Shown: piece by piece, positions 13,461-22,152 of the stretch
How positions within the stretch are numbered: the stretch's first letter is position 1
Layout of the letters: the number at the start of each line of letters is the position of its first letter
Assembly: GCA_030640255.1 (NCBI GenBank)
Contig: DAOWJS010000103.1
Coordinates: forward strand, 1 to 33,203
Direction of reading: 5' to 3'
Source: Dehalococcoidales bacterium
GTDB lineage: Bacteria; Chloroflexota; Dehalococcoidia; Dehalococcoidales; GCA-2688105
DNA: 33,203 bases
The notes under the pieces: generated by a model
Told to the model about the DNA's origin: nothing
Database searches by the model: none
What the model saw: the letters and a program-made list of their open reading frames with translations, nothing else
Made by a program: the position numbers and the translations under genes

Positions 13461-14426
13461 ATGTGGCTTCAAACCAGGATGTTCCTGCTAGTCGCCGTTC
13501 TCTTTGGCATCCTTTATGGCGTGATTACCGGCATCGGCACCTGGATGGGAGCCGGAAGTGCTGCGTTCTACATTATCATTGCCTTCGTCTTCCTCGGTAT
13601 CCAGTATCTGATTAGCCCGGCTATAGTGGGTCGGATAATGAAGATAAGGTGGGTTTCGGAAAAAGAGGAGCCAGAGCTACACCGAATAGTTACTGAACTA
13701 GCCAAGGAGGCACGTCTCCCCAAGCCTAAAGTTGGCATCTCCCAGCTGGCTATACCCAATGCCTTTGCTTTCGGTCGAACACAACATGATGGGCGGGTTT
13801 GCGTTACTCAGGGTATCCTGAAGCTACTGAGCCGAGACGAATTGAGAGCTGTCCTCGGGCACGAGCTATCTCACATCAAGCATCGGGACATGGTAATCAT
13901 TACCTTACTTTCGGCTATCCCACTGATAATGTACTGGCTCGCCTGGAGCATGATGTGGGGAGGGGCTTTCGGTGGTCGCCGAGCGGGGGGTGGTTATGCC
14001 GCGCTAATCGGGCTCGGTGCCTTCCTCCTTTACTTCATTACCAACCTATTGGTGCTCTATGGCTCTAGGATACGTGAGTATTATGCTGACCTGGGAAGCG
14101 TTCAGTTGGGGAATATGCCCCATCACCTGGCTTCGGCACTATATAAGTTGACCTACGGAAATGCTCGCCTCAGGGACAAGGAGGAATTGAGGCGGGTTGA
14201 GGGAGTCAAGGCCCTCTTCATTAATGACCCTTCCCGGGCGTGGGGTGAAATTAGAGAGCTATCCCAGATTGACCGTGACATGAGTGGCACTATCGACTAT
14301 GACGAACTCATGGAACTGCGTCAGAAGGAAGTGCGGCTGGGCACTGCCCATAAATTGATGGAGCTTTTCACCACCCATCCTAACATGCTCAAAAGGATAA
14401 AACACCTCTCTACTCTAACCGTTTGA
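13461..14426 (+). CDS. htpX: HtpX-like M48 family membrane zinc metalloprotease with EF-hand loop
   Basis: A 321-residue membrane protease. Two N-terminal membrane spans (about 5-50) are followed by the catalytic zinc motif HELSH (134-138), further spans (about 150-205) and the third ligand Glu206 in EYYAD. HtpX proteases degrade misfolded membrane proteins. I chose the ATG at 13461 because AAGGAGGAAA lies just upstream; an in-frame TTG at 13443 lies within or before that site. Unusually, residues 271-282 read DRDMSGTIDYDE, a textbook EF-hand calcium loop with ligands at positions 1, 3, 5, 9 and 12. The dppA gene follows after 29 bases and may be co-transcribed. Confidence 0.85.
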   Translation: MWLQTRMFLLVAVLFGILYGVITGIGTWMGAGSAAFYIIIAFVFLGIQYLISPAIVGRIMKIRWVSEKEEPELHRIVTELAKEARLPKPKVGISQLAIPNAFAFGRTQHDGRVCVTQGILKLLSRDELRAVLGHELSHIKHRDMVIITLLSAIPLIMYWLAWSMMWGGAFGGRRAGGGYAALIGLGAFLLYFITNLLVLYGSRIREYYADLGSVQLGNMPHHLASALYKLTYGNARLRDKEELRRVEGVKALFINDPSRAWGEIRELSQIDRDMSGTIDYDELMELRQKEVRLGTAHKLMELFTTHPNMLKRIKHLSTLTV

Positions 14427-14455
14427 TGCTTGGGAAGACGGGGGAGATTTAATAG

Positions 14456-16171
14456 ATGGAGAAACTAAAAATCCTCGTTCTTCTCTCAATGATTGCCATC
14501 CTAATAACTGGCTCATGCCAGGTTGCCCAAGAGACCAAGGGAGTTTATATATCGGGAACATCAGCCGGAGATGCCGAAACGCTCAACTGGATTCTGGCCG
14601 CCGATAGTGCCTCATTAGGTTATGTCGGGCATACCCTGGATTCCCTGGCTACCTATGATAATGAGTGGAATATCCAGTTGCGCTGCGCCGCCAGAGACGT
14701 TGAGGTAAGCGAAGACGGTCTGGTTTATACCGTGACCATTAGAGATGACCTAAAGTGGAGCGATGGGTCTCCGGTTACGGCTGAAGATTATGTCTACACC
14801 CTGAAGGATTTGATGTTCTCCGACTGGCTCAATTACACCTACCAGAGCGACTGGCAAGAACAGGTGAATGACGAAACAGTGTTTGTCACCCCTGAAGTAG
14901 TTAATAAGACCACCTTTACCATAACCCGTCAGACGGTTGACCCCGAATTTATATACACGGTGCGCAATCTGACCCCCTACCCCAAATATATCGCCACTAA
15001 ATACGAAGGTGATATTGATGCCTTCACCCAGGCTCCAGAATTTAATAATTTGACCTACACCGGGAACCTGGGACCATATAAGTTCGTGGAATGGATAAGA
15101 AATGACAAGTTTGTCGTCGAGCGAAACCCGGAGTATTATCTCGGCAAAGACATTAGCGCCCCTTATTTTGAGCAGTATATCGTGAAGCTCTTTGGCACTC
15201 CAGCCACCTGCCACGCCGCCCTTGAAGCCGGAGATATCGCTTATGCCGGTATCGACCCCCCTCATGTGGCTAAGTTCAAAGCCATAGAACGGATTAATGT
15301 CTATACTGTGCCTACCACCGGTTATCTGTTACTGGCGTATAACCTGAGAGATAATGGCTGGGAAGGGCTTAAGCAGAAAGAGGTGAGGCAGGCTCTGTCT
15401 ATGGCCATAAGCAAGGAACTGCTGATAGAAAAGGTGCTTTTTGGCTTTGGTGAGCCTGCCTACAGCTTCATACCTAAACCCTCACCCTGGTATGTATACA
15501 TTGCTACCGCCAAATATGGGGTTGAGCCTCTACTGGATGAAGAAAAGGCTAAAGAACGGTTACTTGAGACGGGCTATGCTACCCAGAGAGCTGACGGCAG
15601 CATAGAAGTTGCTGATAAAGAAGGCAAACCGCTCAAACTGACCCTGGTAACTAACTCCGGGAACGATATACGCGAAAATGTAGGGCACCTGGTGAAGGAA
15701 GAGTTGTCAGCTATTGGCATTGAGGTAGAACTCAAATTTGTCCCCTGGGCAACCGAACTGAGAAAATACCTTATGAATAAGGTTCCCGGCACCGAGCAGG
15801 AACTGGGATACAATAATGGCCCCAGAGCCGTAAGTGAAGAGCCCTGGGACTTGATGGTAATGGGCTTCAATACCCACCCCCTATCGCCTTCAGGCCAGGA
15901 TGTCTTTTATGCTACCCAAGGCGGCTTAAACTTCTGGGGCTATTCCAATAGCCGGGTTGATGAGTTGTTCCAAAGGATAAAGTCAGAGGAAGCCCTTGAC
16001 GAAGGGGTGAGGAAGCAATTATATGCTGAGCTATCCCAGCTTGTTGCTGAGGAACAGCCGGTGAATTTCCTCGCTTTTCAGCTGGCCAACGCCGGCTTCC
16101 AGAAGAACGTCAAGGGGATAGAACCGGGCATAAACATGGGGTATAACTATCACCTGTGGTATTTTGAGTAG
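14456..16171 (+). CDS. Peptide/nickel-type ABC transporter substrate-binding lipoprotein (SBP family 5)
   Basis: A 571-residue extracytoplasmic receptor of the DppA/OppA family. A lipoprotein-type signal ends ILITGSC (Cys21), although the lipobox is not perfect. Typical segments follow: RDVEVSEDGLVYTVTIRDDLKWSDGSPVTAEDYVYTLK near residues 80-118, and RQALSMAISKELLIEKVLFGFGEPA near 310-335. The family binds di- or oligopeptides, nickel chelates or other ligands; the ligand cannot be told from sequence alone. A GGGGGAG Shine-Dalgarno sequence lies upstream. It leads the dppA-B-C-D-F set. Confidence 0.9.
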   Translation: MEKLKILVLLSMIAILITGSCQVAQETKGVYISGTSAGDAETLNWILAADSASLGYVGHTLDSLATYDNEWNIQLRCAARDVEVSEDGLVYTVTIRDDLKWSDGSPVTAEDYVYTLKDLMFSDWLNYTYQSDWQEQVNDETVFVTPEVVNKTTFTITRQTVDPEFIYTVRNLTPYPKYIATKYEGDIDAFTQAPEFNNLTYTGNLGPYKFVEWIRNDKFVVERNPEYYLGKDISAPYFEQYIVKLFGTPATCHAALEAGDIAYAGIDPPHVAKFKAIERINVYTVPTTGYLLLAYNLRDNGWEGLKQKEVRQALSMAISKELLIEKVLFGFGEPAYSFIPKPSPWYVYIATAKYGVEPLLDEEKAKERLLETGYATQRADGSIEVADKEGKPLKLTLVTNSGNDIRENVGHLVKEELSAIGIEVELKFVPWATELRKYLMNKVPGTEQELGYNNGPRAVSEEPWDLMVMGFNTHPLSPSGQDVFYATQGGLNFWGYSNSRVDELFQRIKSEEALDEGVRKQLYAELSQLVAEEQPVNFLAFQLANAGFQKNVKGIEPGINMGYNYHLWYFE

Positions 16172-16295
16172 CCTATTCCAATCAAGCTCGTTAAAACCCT
16201 GCTTATCAGGATGAGGTGAACTTTGGGGGTAGAGAAACCGCAAGCGCTTCTGGGTAATTTCTCCCTGCCCATACCTGAAGCCTACTGTAGAACCA

Positions 16296-17273
16296 ATGAA
16301 AAAGACCTGGCTTAGAGATTACATCATTAAAAGGCTACTTTTGGCGATATTTATCGCCTGGGCAGTACTAACCATCACCTTTGTTCTGGTCAGGGTGGGA
16401 CCGACATCACCAGCCGACAAATATCTGGCTAACCTGACCGCCCGGGGGCAGGATGCGGCACAGGTGGTGGCTGCCATAGAGGCTAGATATGGGGTTGATA
16501 TCCCAATATATGAGCAATACATAAATTATATAGTCAACCTGGGACGTGGGGATTGGGGGTGGTCATTAAGCACCTCAATGCCGGTAATGGAGCTAATTAA
16601 AACCCACTGGATTTACTCCTTTCAGTTAATATTTCTGAGCTCCATTTTGGCGGCTTTAATAGGTATCTTAATCGGCATTTATTCTGCTGTCAGGCAATAC
16701 AGTAAGACCGATTACATAGCTACCTTTTTCTCTTTCATTGGTATATCTATCCCCAATTTCTGGCTGGGCGTGATGCTTATTCTCCTCTTTTCGGTGAAGC
16801 TGGGACTATTCAAGACCTATTATGATACCGGTATACCCCTCTTTTCCTTAGCCAATCTCCAGCAGTTAATTTTGCCGGTGATTACCCTTGGTACCGGGAT
16901 GATGGCAGCCTATACCCGGTATACCCGGTCGGCAATGCTGGATAATTTGAGAAAGGAGTTCGTCAGGACCGCCAGAGCCAAAGGACTACCGGAAAGGACA
17001 GTCATCGGCAAGCATGTCTTCAGGAATGCTATTCTGCCTTTAATCACCATCATTATGTTTGATTTGGGCAGCATCGTCTTTGGCGGCGCCTACCTCACCG
17101 AGATTATCTTTGGCATCCCCGGCTTAGGCCAGATATCCTTCAATGCCATCTTTGCCGATGATTATGCGGTAGTCGTCGCCGTAACCGTTATCTCAGCCTT
17201 CTTGATATTGATGATTAACCTCATAACTGATATTACCTATACCTACCTTGACCCGAGGATAAGATATGACTAA
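16296..17273 (+). CDS. Peptide/nickel-type ABC transporter permease, DppB-like
   Basis: A 325-residue membrane protein with an N-terminal span, a large external loop and a C-terminal transport domain. The coupling loop reads EFVRTARAKGLPERTVIGKH near residue 220, the EAA-type motif of the DppB/OppB family, followed by RNAILPLIT. The ATG has no obvious Shine-Dalgarno sequence; the 124-bp gap from the receptor gene shows no gene or terminator. Its last 8 bases overlap the next permease. Confidence 0.9.
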   Translation: MKKTWLRDYIIKRLLLAIFIAWAVLTITFVLVRVGPTSPADKYLANLTARGQDAAQVVAAIEARYGVDIPIYEQYINYIVNLGRGDWGWSLSTSMPVMELIKTHWIYSFQLIFLSSILAALIGILIGIYSAVRQYSKTDYIATFFSFIGISIPNFWLGVMLILLFSVKLGLFKTYYDTGIPLFSLANLQQLILPVITLGTGMMAAYTRYTRSAMLDNLRKEFVRTARAKGLPERTVIGKHVFRNAILPLITIIMFDLGSIVFGGAYLTEIIFGIPGLGQISFNAIFADDYAVVVAVTVISAFLILMINLITDITYTYLDPRIRYD

Positions 17274-18381
17274 CCGACTAAAGAACATCAAGCCTATAGC
17301 CCAAAAAGTCGGCGATGTTAAGAACTCTATTTTTATCACCGTCATCGCTCTTCTGGGCATAACTCTTTTACTGGACATTTTTGTAGTTGAGAAGATTTTC
17401 AACCCACTTACTTACCTCTATATTGTCCTGGGCATATTGTTTGTCCGGTATGGAATACCGCTCCTCTACACCAGCCGGAGATTAATTCAATACTACTGGC
17501 AGAGAGCCAGCCGGAACAAACTGGCTGTTGGTGGATTAGCCTTCATTCTGTTTCTAATCCTGCTGGCTTTAATCGGTCCTTTGTTCACTGCTGACCCAAC
17601 CGCGGTCAACTTTGAGGAGAAAAACCTGCCGCCACCGGGTTTCACCCTTGAGGAATCGGTCTATGACCTCAAGACGGGGCAATTTATCACCAATAGAATA
17701 ACCGGAACCACCCAACACCCCCTGGGCACTGATGATAAGGGGCGGGATTTACTGGCGATGATAATTTCCGGAGCCAGAGTCTCTTTGCAGGTTGGTCTAT
17801 TTGCCACCGGTATCGCTATAGCCCTGGGGACGCTTATTGGTGTTACTGCTGCCTATTTAGGTGGCAAGATGGACAATGTCCTGATGAGATTCACTGATAT
17901 TATGATGACCTTCCCCTTCTTCCTGTTGTTAGTGTTCATCGTTTTTATCTTTGGTCCCAACCTAGCTCTTATCGTCATTGTAATCGGTCTTACCGGCTGG
18001 ACGGGCACCGCCCGGCTAATCAGGAGTGAAACCCTTTCATTAAGGACAAGGGAATTCATTATGGCTTCCAAAGCCTTGGGAGCAAGCGATGGCAGAATCA
18101 TTCTGTCCCATCTTATCCCCAATGTCATTAGCCTGATTATAGTAATAGCCACCTTATCTATCCCCGGGGTAATCTTAGCCGAAGCTGCCTTGAGCTTTAT
18201 CGGTTTAGGTGACCCCACCGTAGCCAGTTGGGGGATGATTCTAAAAGCGGGGCAACAAAATCTGGATACTACCTGGTGGGTAGCCGTAGCCCCGGGCATT
18301 ATGCTCTTCCTCACCGTGCTTGCCTTTAATTTCCTAGGCGATGGGCTCAGGGACGCCTTTGACCCCAGGAGTAACGTTTGA
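17266..18381 (+). CDS. Peptide/nickel-type ABC transporter permease, DppC-like, with extended N-terminus
   Basis: A 371-residue permease, about 70 residues longer than typical DppC/OppC (about 300). The canonical part begins near residue 75 (RASRNKLAVGGLAFILFLIL) and has the GTDDKGRDLLAMIISGARVSL segment and the coupling loop EFIMASKALGASDGRIILSH. The N-terminal extension contributes two additional hydrophobic segments (about residues 16-33 and 43-60), so the total may be eight spans rather than six. The start overlaps dppB by eight bases. It forms the channel with the DppB-like subunit. Confidence 0.9.
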   Translation: MTNRLKNIKPIAQKVGDVKNSIFITVIALLGITLLLDIFVVEKIFNPLTYLYIVLGILFVRYGIPLLYTSRRLIQYYWQRASRNKLAVGGLAFILFLILLALIGPLFTADPTAVNFEEKNLPPPGFTLEESVYDLKTGQFITNRITGTTQHPLGTDDKGRDLLAMIISGARVSLQVGLFATGIAIALGTLIGVTAAYLGGKMDNVLMRFTDIMMTFPFFLLLVFIVFIFGPNLALIVIVIGLTGWTGTARLIRSETLSLRTREFIMASKALGASDGRIILSHLIPNVISLIIVIATLSIPGVILAEAALSFIGLGDPTVASWGMILKAGQQNLDTTWWVAVAPGIMLFLTVLAFNFLGDGLRDAFDPRSNV

Positions 18382-18382
18382 T

Positions 18383-19363
18383 ATGACTGAGACAATTTTA
18401 AGAATTAGAAATCTGAGGACATATTTTTTCACCCGGCGGGGTACGGTTAAGGCAGTAGACGGCATCGATTTTGACCTTCTGAAGAGCAAATGCCTGTGTC
18501 TGGTGGGCGAATCCGGCTGCGGGAAAACAGTGACCGCGCTGTCTATTTTAGGTTTAATTGATAGTCCACCGGGCAGGATAGTCGGCGGCGAAATATACTA
18601 CAACAATCTAAATCTACTGGAATGTCCCCCTGACCAGCTCAGGCGTATCAGAGGCAAAGAAATTGCCATGGTCTTTCAGGATGCGCAATCAGCCCTCAAT
18701 CCAGTATTCACCATAGGTAACCAGATAGTGGAGCAGGTAAAGCTCCACCTCGGGGCGACCACGCGGGAGGCAAAGGAAAAGGCGCTAAGCCTGCTGGAAG
18801 AGGTGGGCATACCAACACCGGAAAAAGTGGCTAACTATTATCCTCACCAGTTATCCGGTGGGATGAGACAGAGAGCCATGATAGCCATGAGCTTGTCCTG
18901 TGACCCGCAAATCCTTATTGCTGATGAGCCAACCACGGCGGTTGATGTAACGGTAAAAGCCCAGATTCTGGACATTTTTAACCAGCTCAAAAATACCCGG
19001 CAGATGTCCCTCCTCTTCATAACTCACGACCTGGGTATAGTTTCCGAAATTGGGGATAGGATTCTGGTCATGTACGGCGGCAGGGTCGCTGAAGCCGCTA
19101 CCGTTTCAGGATTACTCAACAATCCCAAACACCCGTACACCGCTAGCTTGATTAGGTGTTTGCCCGATATAACCCAAGTAAAAGATAGACTTGAGACCAT
19201 ACCCGGAACTGTGCCCAGCCTTATTGACCCCCCTGGTGGCTGTCTTTTCCACCCCCGATGCGATAAAGCTCTGGCTATTTGCCGGGAGGAGACGCCGCCA
19301 CCGTTTATTGTTGCCGAGGGGCATACTGTCTTCTGCCATCTATATTCTCACCTTGAAAGGTAA
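18383..19363 (+). CDS. Peptide/nickel-type ABC transporter ATPase, DppD-like
   Basis: A 326-residue ABC ATPase from the ATG one base after the dppC stop, with AGGAG 11 bases upstream. An in-frame ATG at 18341 inside dppC is less likely. Walker A is GESGCGKT, the signature is LSGGMRQRAMIAMS, Walker B is ILIADEPTTAVDVT, and the H-loop is THDLGIV. The C-terminal oligopeptide-transporter extension ends with the cysteine pattern GGCLFHPRCDKALAIC and later CHLY, which in this family can bind a 4Fe-4S cluster. Confidence 0.92.
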   Translation: MTETILRIRNLRTYFFTRRGTVKAVDGIDFDLLKSKCLCLVGESGCGKTVTALSILGLIDSPPGRIVGGEIYYNNLNLLECPPDQLRRIRGKEIAMVFQDAQSALNPVFTIGNQIVEQVKLHLGATTREAKEKALSLLEEVGIPTPEKVANYYPHQLSGGMRQRAMIAMSLSCDPQILIADEPTTAVDVTVKAQILDIFNQLKNTRQMSLLFITHDLGIVSEIGDRILVMYGGRVAEAATVSGLLNNPKHPYTASLIRCLPDITQVKDRLETIPGTVPSLIDPPGGCLFHPRCDKALAICREETPPPFIVAEGHTVFCHLYSHLER

Positions 19364-19372
19364 AATGGGATA

Positions 19373-20338
19373 ATGTTGAACCATAAGCTACTGGAAGTAG
19401 AGAATTTAAAGAAATACTACCTAATTACCGGCGGGCTACTTGCCCGACAGGTTGGTGAAGTAAAGGCAGTTGATGGGGTATCTTTTTATATTAAAGAGGG
19501 AGAAACCCTGGGGTTAGCCGGTGAATCAGGATGTGGGAAATCCACTCTGGGCAGGATAATATTGAGATTAGAGGAGCCGACCGAAGGGGAAATTATTTAC
19601 CAGGGAATCAATATCACCAGGCTGGGCAAGAAGGAACTACGAAGATTACGAAAGCAAATCCAGATAATATTTCAGGACCCCCAGTCCTCTCTCGACCCAA
19701 GGATGACGGTCAACCAGTCCATAGGCGAGGCTCTACTCATCCACGGTATGAAAGATGAGAAGGAACGGGCAAAAAGAGTGGTAGAGATACTGGAGCGAGT
19801 CGGCTTGGAAGCCCAACACGCCTGGTGCTACCCTCACGAGTTCAGTAGCGGACAGAGGCAACGCATCGGCATTGGTCGAGCGCTGGCGGTAAATCCCAAG
19901 CTTATTATCGCTGATGAGCCGGTAAGCGCCCTGGATGTTTCTATTCAGGCTCAAATCTTAAATCTAATGCTAGACCTGCAGACGGAATTTGGTCTGGCAT
20001 ATTTATTCATTGCCCACGATTTATCGGTGATAAGACAAATCTCCCACCGGGTGGCCATAATGTATCTGGGCAAAATTGTTGAGCTAGCCGAAAAGGGTGA
20101 GATTTTCCAGAATCCCCTTCATCCCTATACCGAGGCGTTACTATCTGCCATCCCCAATATAAGGCAAAGGAAGAAGGCTAGAATCCTGCTCCCGGGTAGT
20201 GTTCCCTCTCCCTTGAACCCTCCCGCCGGCTGCCGCTTCCACACTCGATGCCACCGGGTATTACCAATTTGTGATAAAGAAGAGCCACCGCTCAAGGATG
20301 TCGGGGAGGGACACCTGGTAGCGTGTCATTTGTATTAG
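19373..20338 (+). CDS. Peptide/nickel-type ABC transporter ATPase, DppF-like
   Basis: A 321-residue ABC ATPase. Walker A is GESGCGKS, QIIFQDPQSSLDPRMTV is the Q-loop region typical of DppF/OppF, the signature is FSSGQRQRIGIGRA, and Walker B is LIIADEPVSALDVS. The C-terminal extension has AGCRFHTRCHRVLPIC and a final CHLY, the same Cys pattern as the DppD-like partner. It lies nine bases after the DppD-like gene with a poor ribosome-binding site, probably relying on coupling. It ends the transporter operon; no hairpin terminator is visible before the convergent gene. Confidence 0.92.
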   Translation: MLNHKLLEVENLKKYYLITGGLLARQVGEVKAVDGVSFYIKEGETLGLAGESGCGKSTLGRIILRLEEPTEGEIIYQGINITRLGKKELRRLRKQIQIIFQDPQSSLDPRMTVNQSIGEALLIHGMKDEKERAKRVVEILERVGLEAQHAWCYPHEFSSGQRQRIGIGRALAVNPKLIIADEPVSALDVSIQAQILNLMLDLQTEFGLAYLFIAHDLSVIRQISHRVAIMYLGKIVELAEKGEIFQNPLHPYTEALLSAIPNIRQRKKARILLPGSVPSPLNPPAGCRFHTRCHRVLPICDKEEPPLKDVGEGHLVACHLY

Positions 20339-20394
20339 GCCTAATTTTGCTAATAGCTTACCGTGGCGAGGCGGACTAAATTATAGATGACCTT

Positions 20395-20745
20395 CTAGCG
20401 ACCTTTTATCTCGTAGGAGCTAAAAATGAAGTCCAGGTCGTCCTGCAAAGCCGAAATCTTCTCCCGGGAAAAGAGCTTTTCATCTATATCCAGCATTACC
20501 TTGGTTTCACCTTTAGCTGAGCCTACGATATGGGCTCTGAGGCATTCCTTTTCCGCCTTGCCCGACTCACCTTGAACCTTGAAGGTTAGTGTGCCCCGAG
20601 AGATAAATGATGACGAGTCAGTAGGCAGAGAGTATGTTTCAAATTTTGCCTCACCTATAACCGCTCCTTGCTTGAGGACAAAATCTCTCACCTCATCATA
20701 TAGCAACTCAGGCTTTACATCTTGGTATGTTTTCCTAATCTGCAC
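20395..20745 (-). CDS. Conserved-looking small protein of unknown function
   Basis: A 116-residue soluble protein that I cannot assign. It starts with GTG at 20745-20743 with GGGGAA a few bases upstream. The sequence is mixed alpha/beta: a hydrophilic N-terminal helix (PELLYDEVRDFVLKQG), beta-rich middle segments (FETYSLPTDSSSFISRGTLT, then KGETKVMLDIDE) and a C-terminal helix (REKISALQDDLDFIFSSYE). There are no cysteines beyond one, no signal peptide and no membrane segment. The alternation is reminiscent of small START/SRPBCC-like or polyketide-cyclase-like folds, but this is a guess. A promoter with a perfect -35 box lies upstream. Confidence 0.7.
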   Translation of the reverse strand: MQIRKTYQDVKPELLYDEVRDFVLKQGAVIGEAKFETYSLPTDSSSFISRGTLTFKVQGESGKAEKECLRAHIVGSAKGETKVMLDIDEKLFSREKISALQDDLDFIFSSYEIKGR

Positions 20746-20786
20746 CTGATTCCCCGCATTTATTATACTCTATATCGGAAGTTTAT

Positions 20787-20814
20787 ATAATAGAGCTTTG
20801 CCAATTTTTGTCAA
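20787..20814 (-). promoter_or_regulatory. Strong putative promoter for the 116-residue gene
   Basis: On the minus strand a perfect TTGACA (20814-20809) and TATTAT (20792-20787) are 16 bases apart. A further TATAAT lies at 20767-20762 without a matching -35 box. The gene starts about 35-40 bases downstream. Confidence 0.6.
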
Positions 20815-20873
20815 GGAGATTATTTATTAACCTCACCCCTTTAGATTTTTATTAGGTAACCCCATCCCCTTTA

Positions 20874-20895
20874 TCCTTGCCAAAGCAGGCAAGGA
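20874..20895. repeat. Perfect 8-bp hairpin in the intergenic region
   Basis: TCCTTGCC (20874-20881) and GGCAAGGA (20888-20895) form a perfect stem with loop AAAGCA. There is no T-tract, so it is not a typical terminator. It sits beside the AT-rich dispersed repeat. Confidence 0.6.
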
Positions 20896-20912
20896 CTTTA
20901 TCCCCTTCATTC

Positions 20913-20970
20913 GTGAAATTATAAACTCTAATTTCTAAATCCTAAACAAATTCAAAATTCAAATCCCTAA
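20913..20970 (+). repeat. AT-rich dispersed repeat, copy 1 (forward)
   Basis: A 58-bp stretch starting GTGAAAT and ending TCAAAATTCAAATCCCTA. It matches the reverse complement of 31051-31122 along its whole length except for a short insertion in the other copy. It is built of short words such as TCTAATTTCTAA and TCCTAAAC. No coding potential is apparent. Confidence 0.65.
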
Positions 20971-21005
20971 AGTCTAGAATTTAGTATTTAGTATTTTTAT
21001 TAAAT

Positions 21006-21232
21006 AGGGGCTCCGCCCCTCTAACACCCCTGACTCTTACTCTTGAACAGGGGCTTCGCCTCCCTTTGACTCTCCTTAAAAGGAGAGGGGAAGAGTTTTT
21101 AGCAAAGGGATTTAAAGGGGCGAAGCCCCTTTAAGAATTTCTCTTCCCTCTCCCCTTATGAAGGGGAGAGGGATAAAGGGTGAGGGGTTGTTAAACAATC
21201 TTTTATTAAGGGAAGGGGGGGCAGGGGGATAG
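21006..21232. repeat. GC-rich hairpin repeat cluster, copy A
   Basis: A run of perfect palindromes: AGGGGC-TCC-GCCCCT (21006-21020), CTCTCCTT-AA-AAGGAGAG (21070-21087), AAAGGGGC-GAA-GCCCCTTT (21114-21132), and a 12-bp stem CCCTCTCCCCTT with ATG loop (21146-21172), followed by GATAAAGGGTGAGG. The same parts recur at 24779, 27918, 30215 and 30962. No ORF with coding character is present. The surrounding 20746-21349 gap holds only repeats and promoters. Confidence 0.8.
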
Positions 21233-21262
21233 GTTGCTAAACAACCTAGATAGCAAGCCTTC

Positions 21263-21291
21263 TTGATTTTACCTTCAGCATAAGATATACT
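21263..21291 (+). promoter_or_regulatory. Putative promoter of the rpsB operon
   Basis: TTGATT (21263-21268) and TATACT (21286-21291) are 17 bases apart. The -10 lies in a tandem 8-mer TATACTTG repeated twice (21286-21301). A start near 21298 would give a roughly 50-base leader to the rpsB TTG start. Confidence 0.6.
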
Positions 21292-21349
21292 TGTATACTT
21301 GTTAACAGATTTATTAAACAACAATTAATCATAAGGAAGGGATTCAAGA

Positions 21350-22132
21350 TTGCCAAATAGAGTTACTATTAAGGACCTTTTAGAATCTGGTGCCCACTTT
21401 GGGCATCAGACCAGTCGCTGGCATCCTCGTATGAAGAGCTACATTTTCACTAAGCGCAACGGTATTCATATTATTGACCTAGAACAAACCGTCAGCATGT
21501 TAGACAAGGCTTGCGACTTTATCCAGCAAGTAGTAGAGGAGGGCGGCACTATCCTTTTTGTCGGCACTAAAAAGCAAGCCCAGGAAACTATTGAGGAAGA
21601 GGCTAATCGCTGTGGTATGTATTATGTCAACCAACGTTGGCTGGGAGGAGTGCTGACTAACTTTGCCACTATCCAAGCCCGTATTGACTATCTCGTCCGC
21701 TTGGAGGACCAGCAAACTAGAGGGGAATTTGACTGCCTACCTAAAAAGGAAGCCCTAAAACTAGGGGAGAAAATCTCACGCCTTAATCATCAGATGGGTG
21801 GTTTCAAAGAGATGACCAGCCTGCCCGATGCTCTATTCATTGTTGACCCTACCAAGGAAAGGATTGCTCTAGCTGAAGCCAAGCGTACAGGAATACCAGT
21901 GGTAGCTATAGTAGATACTAATTGTAACCCCGACGATATAGACCACCCCATTCCCGCCAACGACGATGCTATTAGAGCCATAAAACTGATATGTAATAAA
22001 GTTGCTGATGCCGTTATTGAAGGCAAAACCGGTGAGGTAGTGATTCCGACAGAGGAAGGTGAGGAAAGGGGTCTAGAGGAACTTAAAGTTACCGAGACTA
22101 CCGAACCTGCTACTTTCACCCCGAATGAATAA
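21350..22132 (+). CDS. rpsB: 30S ribosomal protein S2
   Basis: A 260-residue S2 protein with [29 protein letters not shown] at the N-terminus, [34 protein letters not shown], and [19 protein letters not shown], all typical. It starts with TTG (21350-21352) preceded by AAGGAAGGG. The acidic C-terminal tail after residue 230 is variable in the family. It heads the operon rpsB-tsf-pyrH-frr-uppS-cdsA-dxr-rseP. Confidence 0.97.
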   Translation: MPNRVTIKDLLESGAHFGHQTSRWHPRMKSYIFTKRNGIHIIDLEQTVSMLDKACDFIQQVVEEGGTILFVGTKKQAQETIEEEANRCGMYYVNQRWLGGVLTNFATIQARIDYLVRLEDQQTRGEFDCLPKKEALKLGEKISRLNHQMGGFKEMTSLPDALFIVDPTKERIALAEAKRTGIPVVAIVDTNCNPDDIDHPIPANDDAIRAIKLICNKVADAVIEGKTGEVVIPTEEGEERGLEELKVTETTEPATFTPNE

Positions 22133-22152
22133 TAAAAACAGAGAGGGAGAAG

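Noticed and set aside
21070-21172. Intrinsic terminators formed by the GC-rich hairpins
   Set aside because: The stems are not followed by a T-tract, and similar copies lie inside an operon of essential genes, so termination is not supported.
20821-21349. CRISPR array
   Set aside because: The repeats are palindromic modules of unequal spacing with no regular repeat-spacer alternation and no cas genes.
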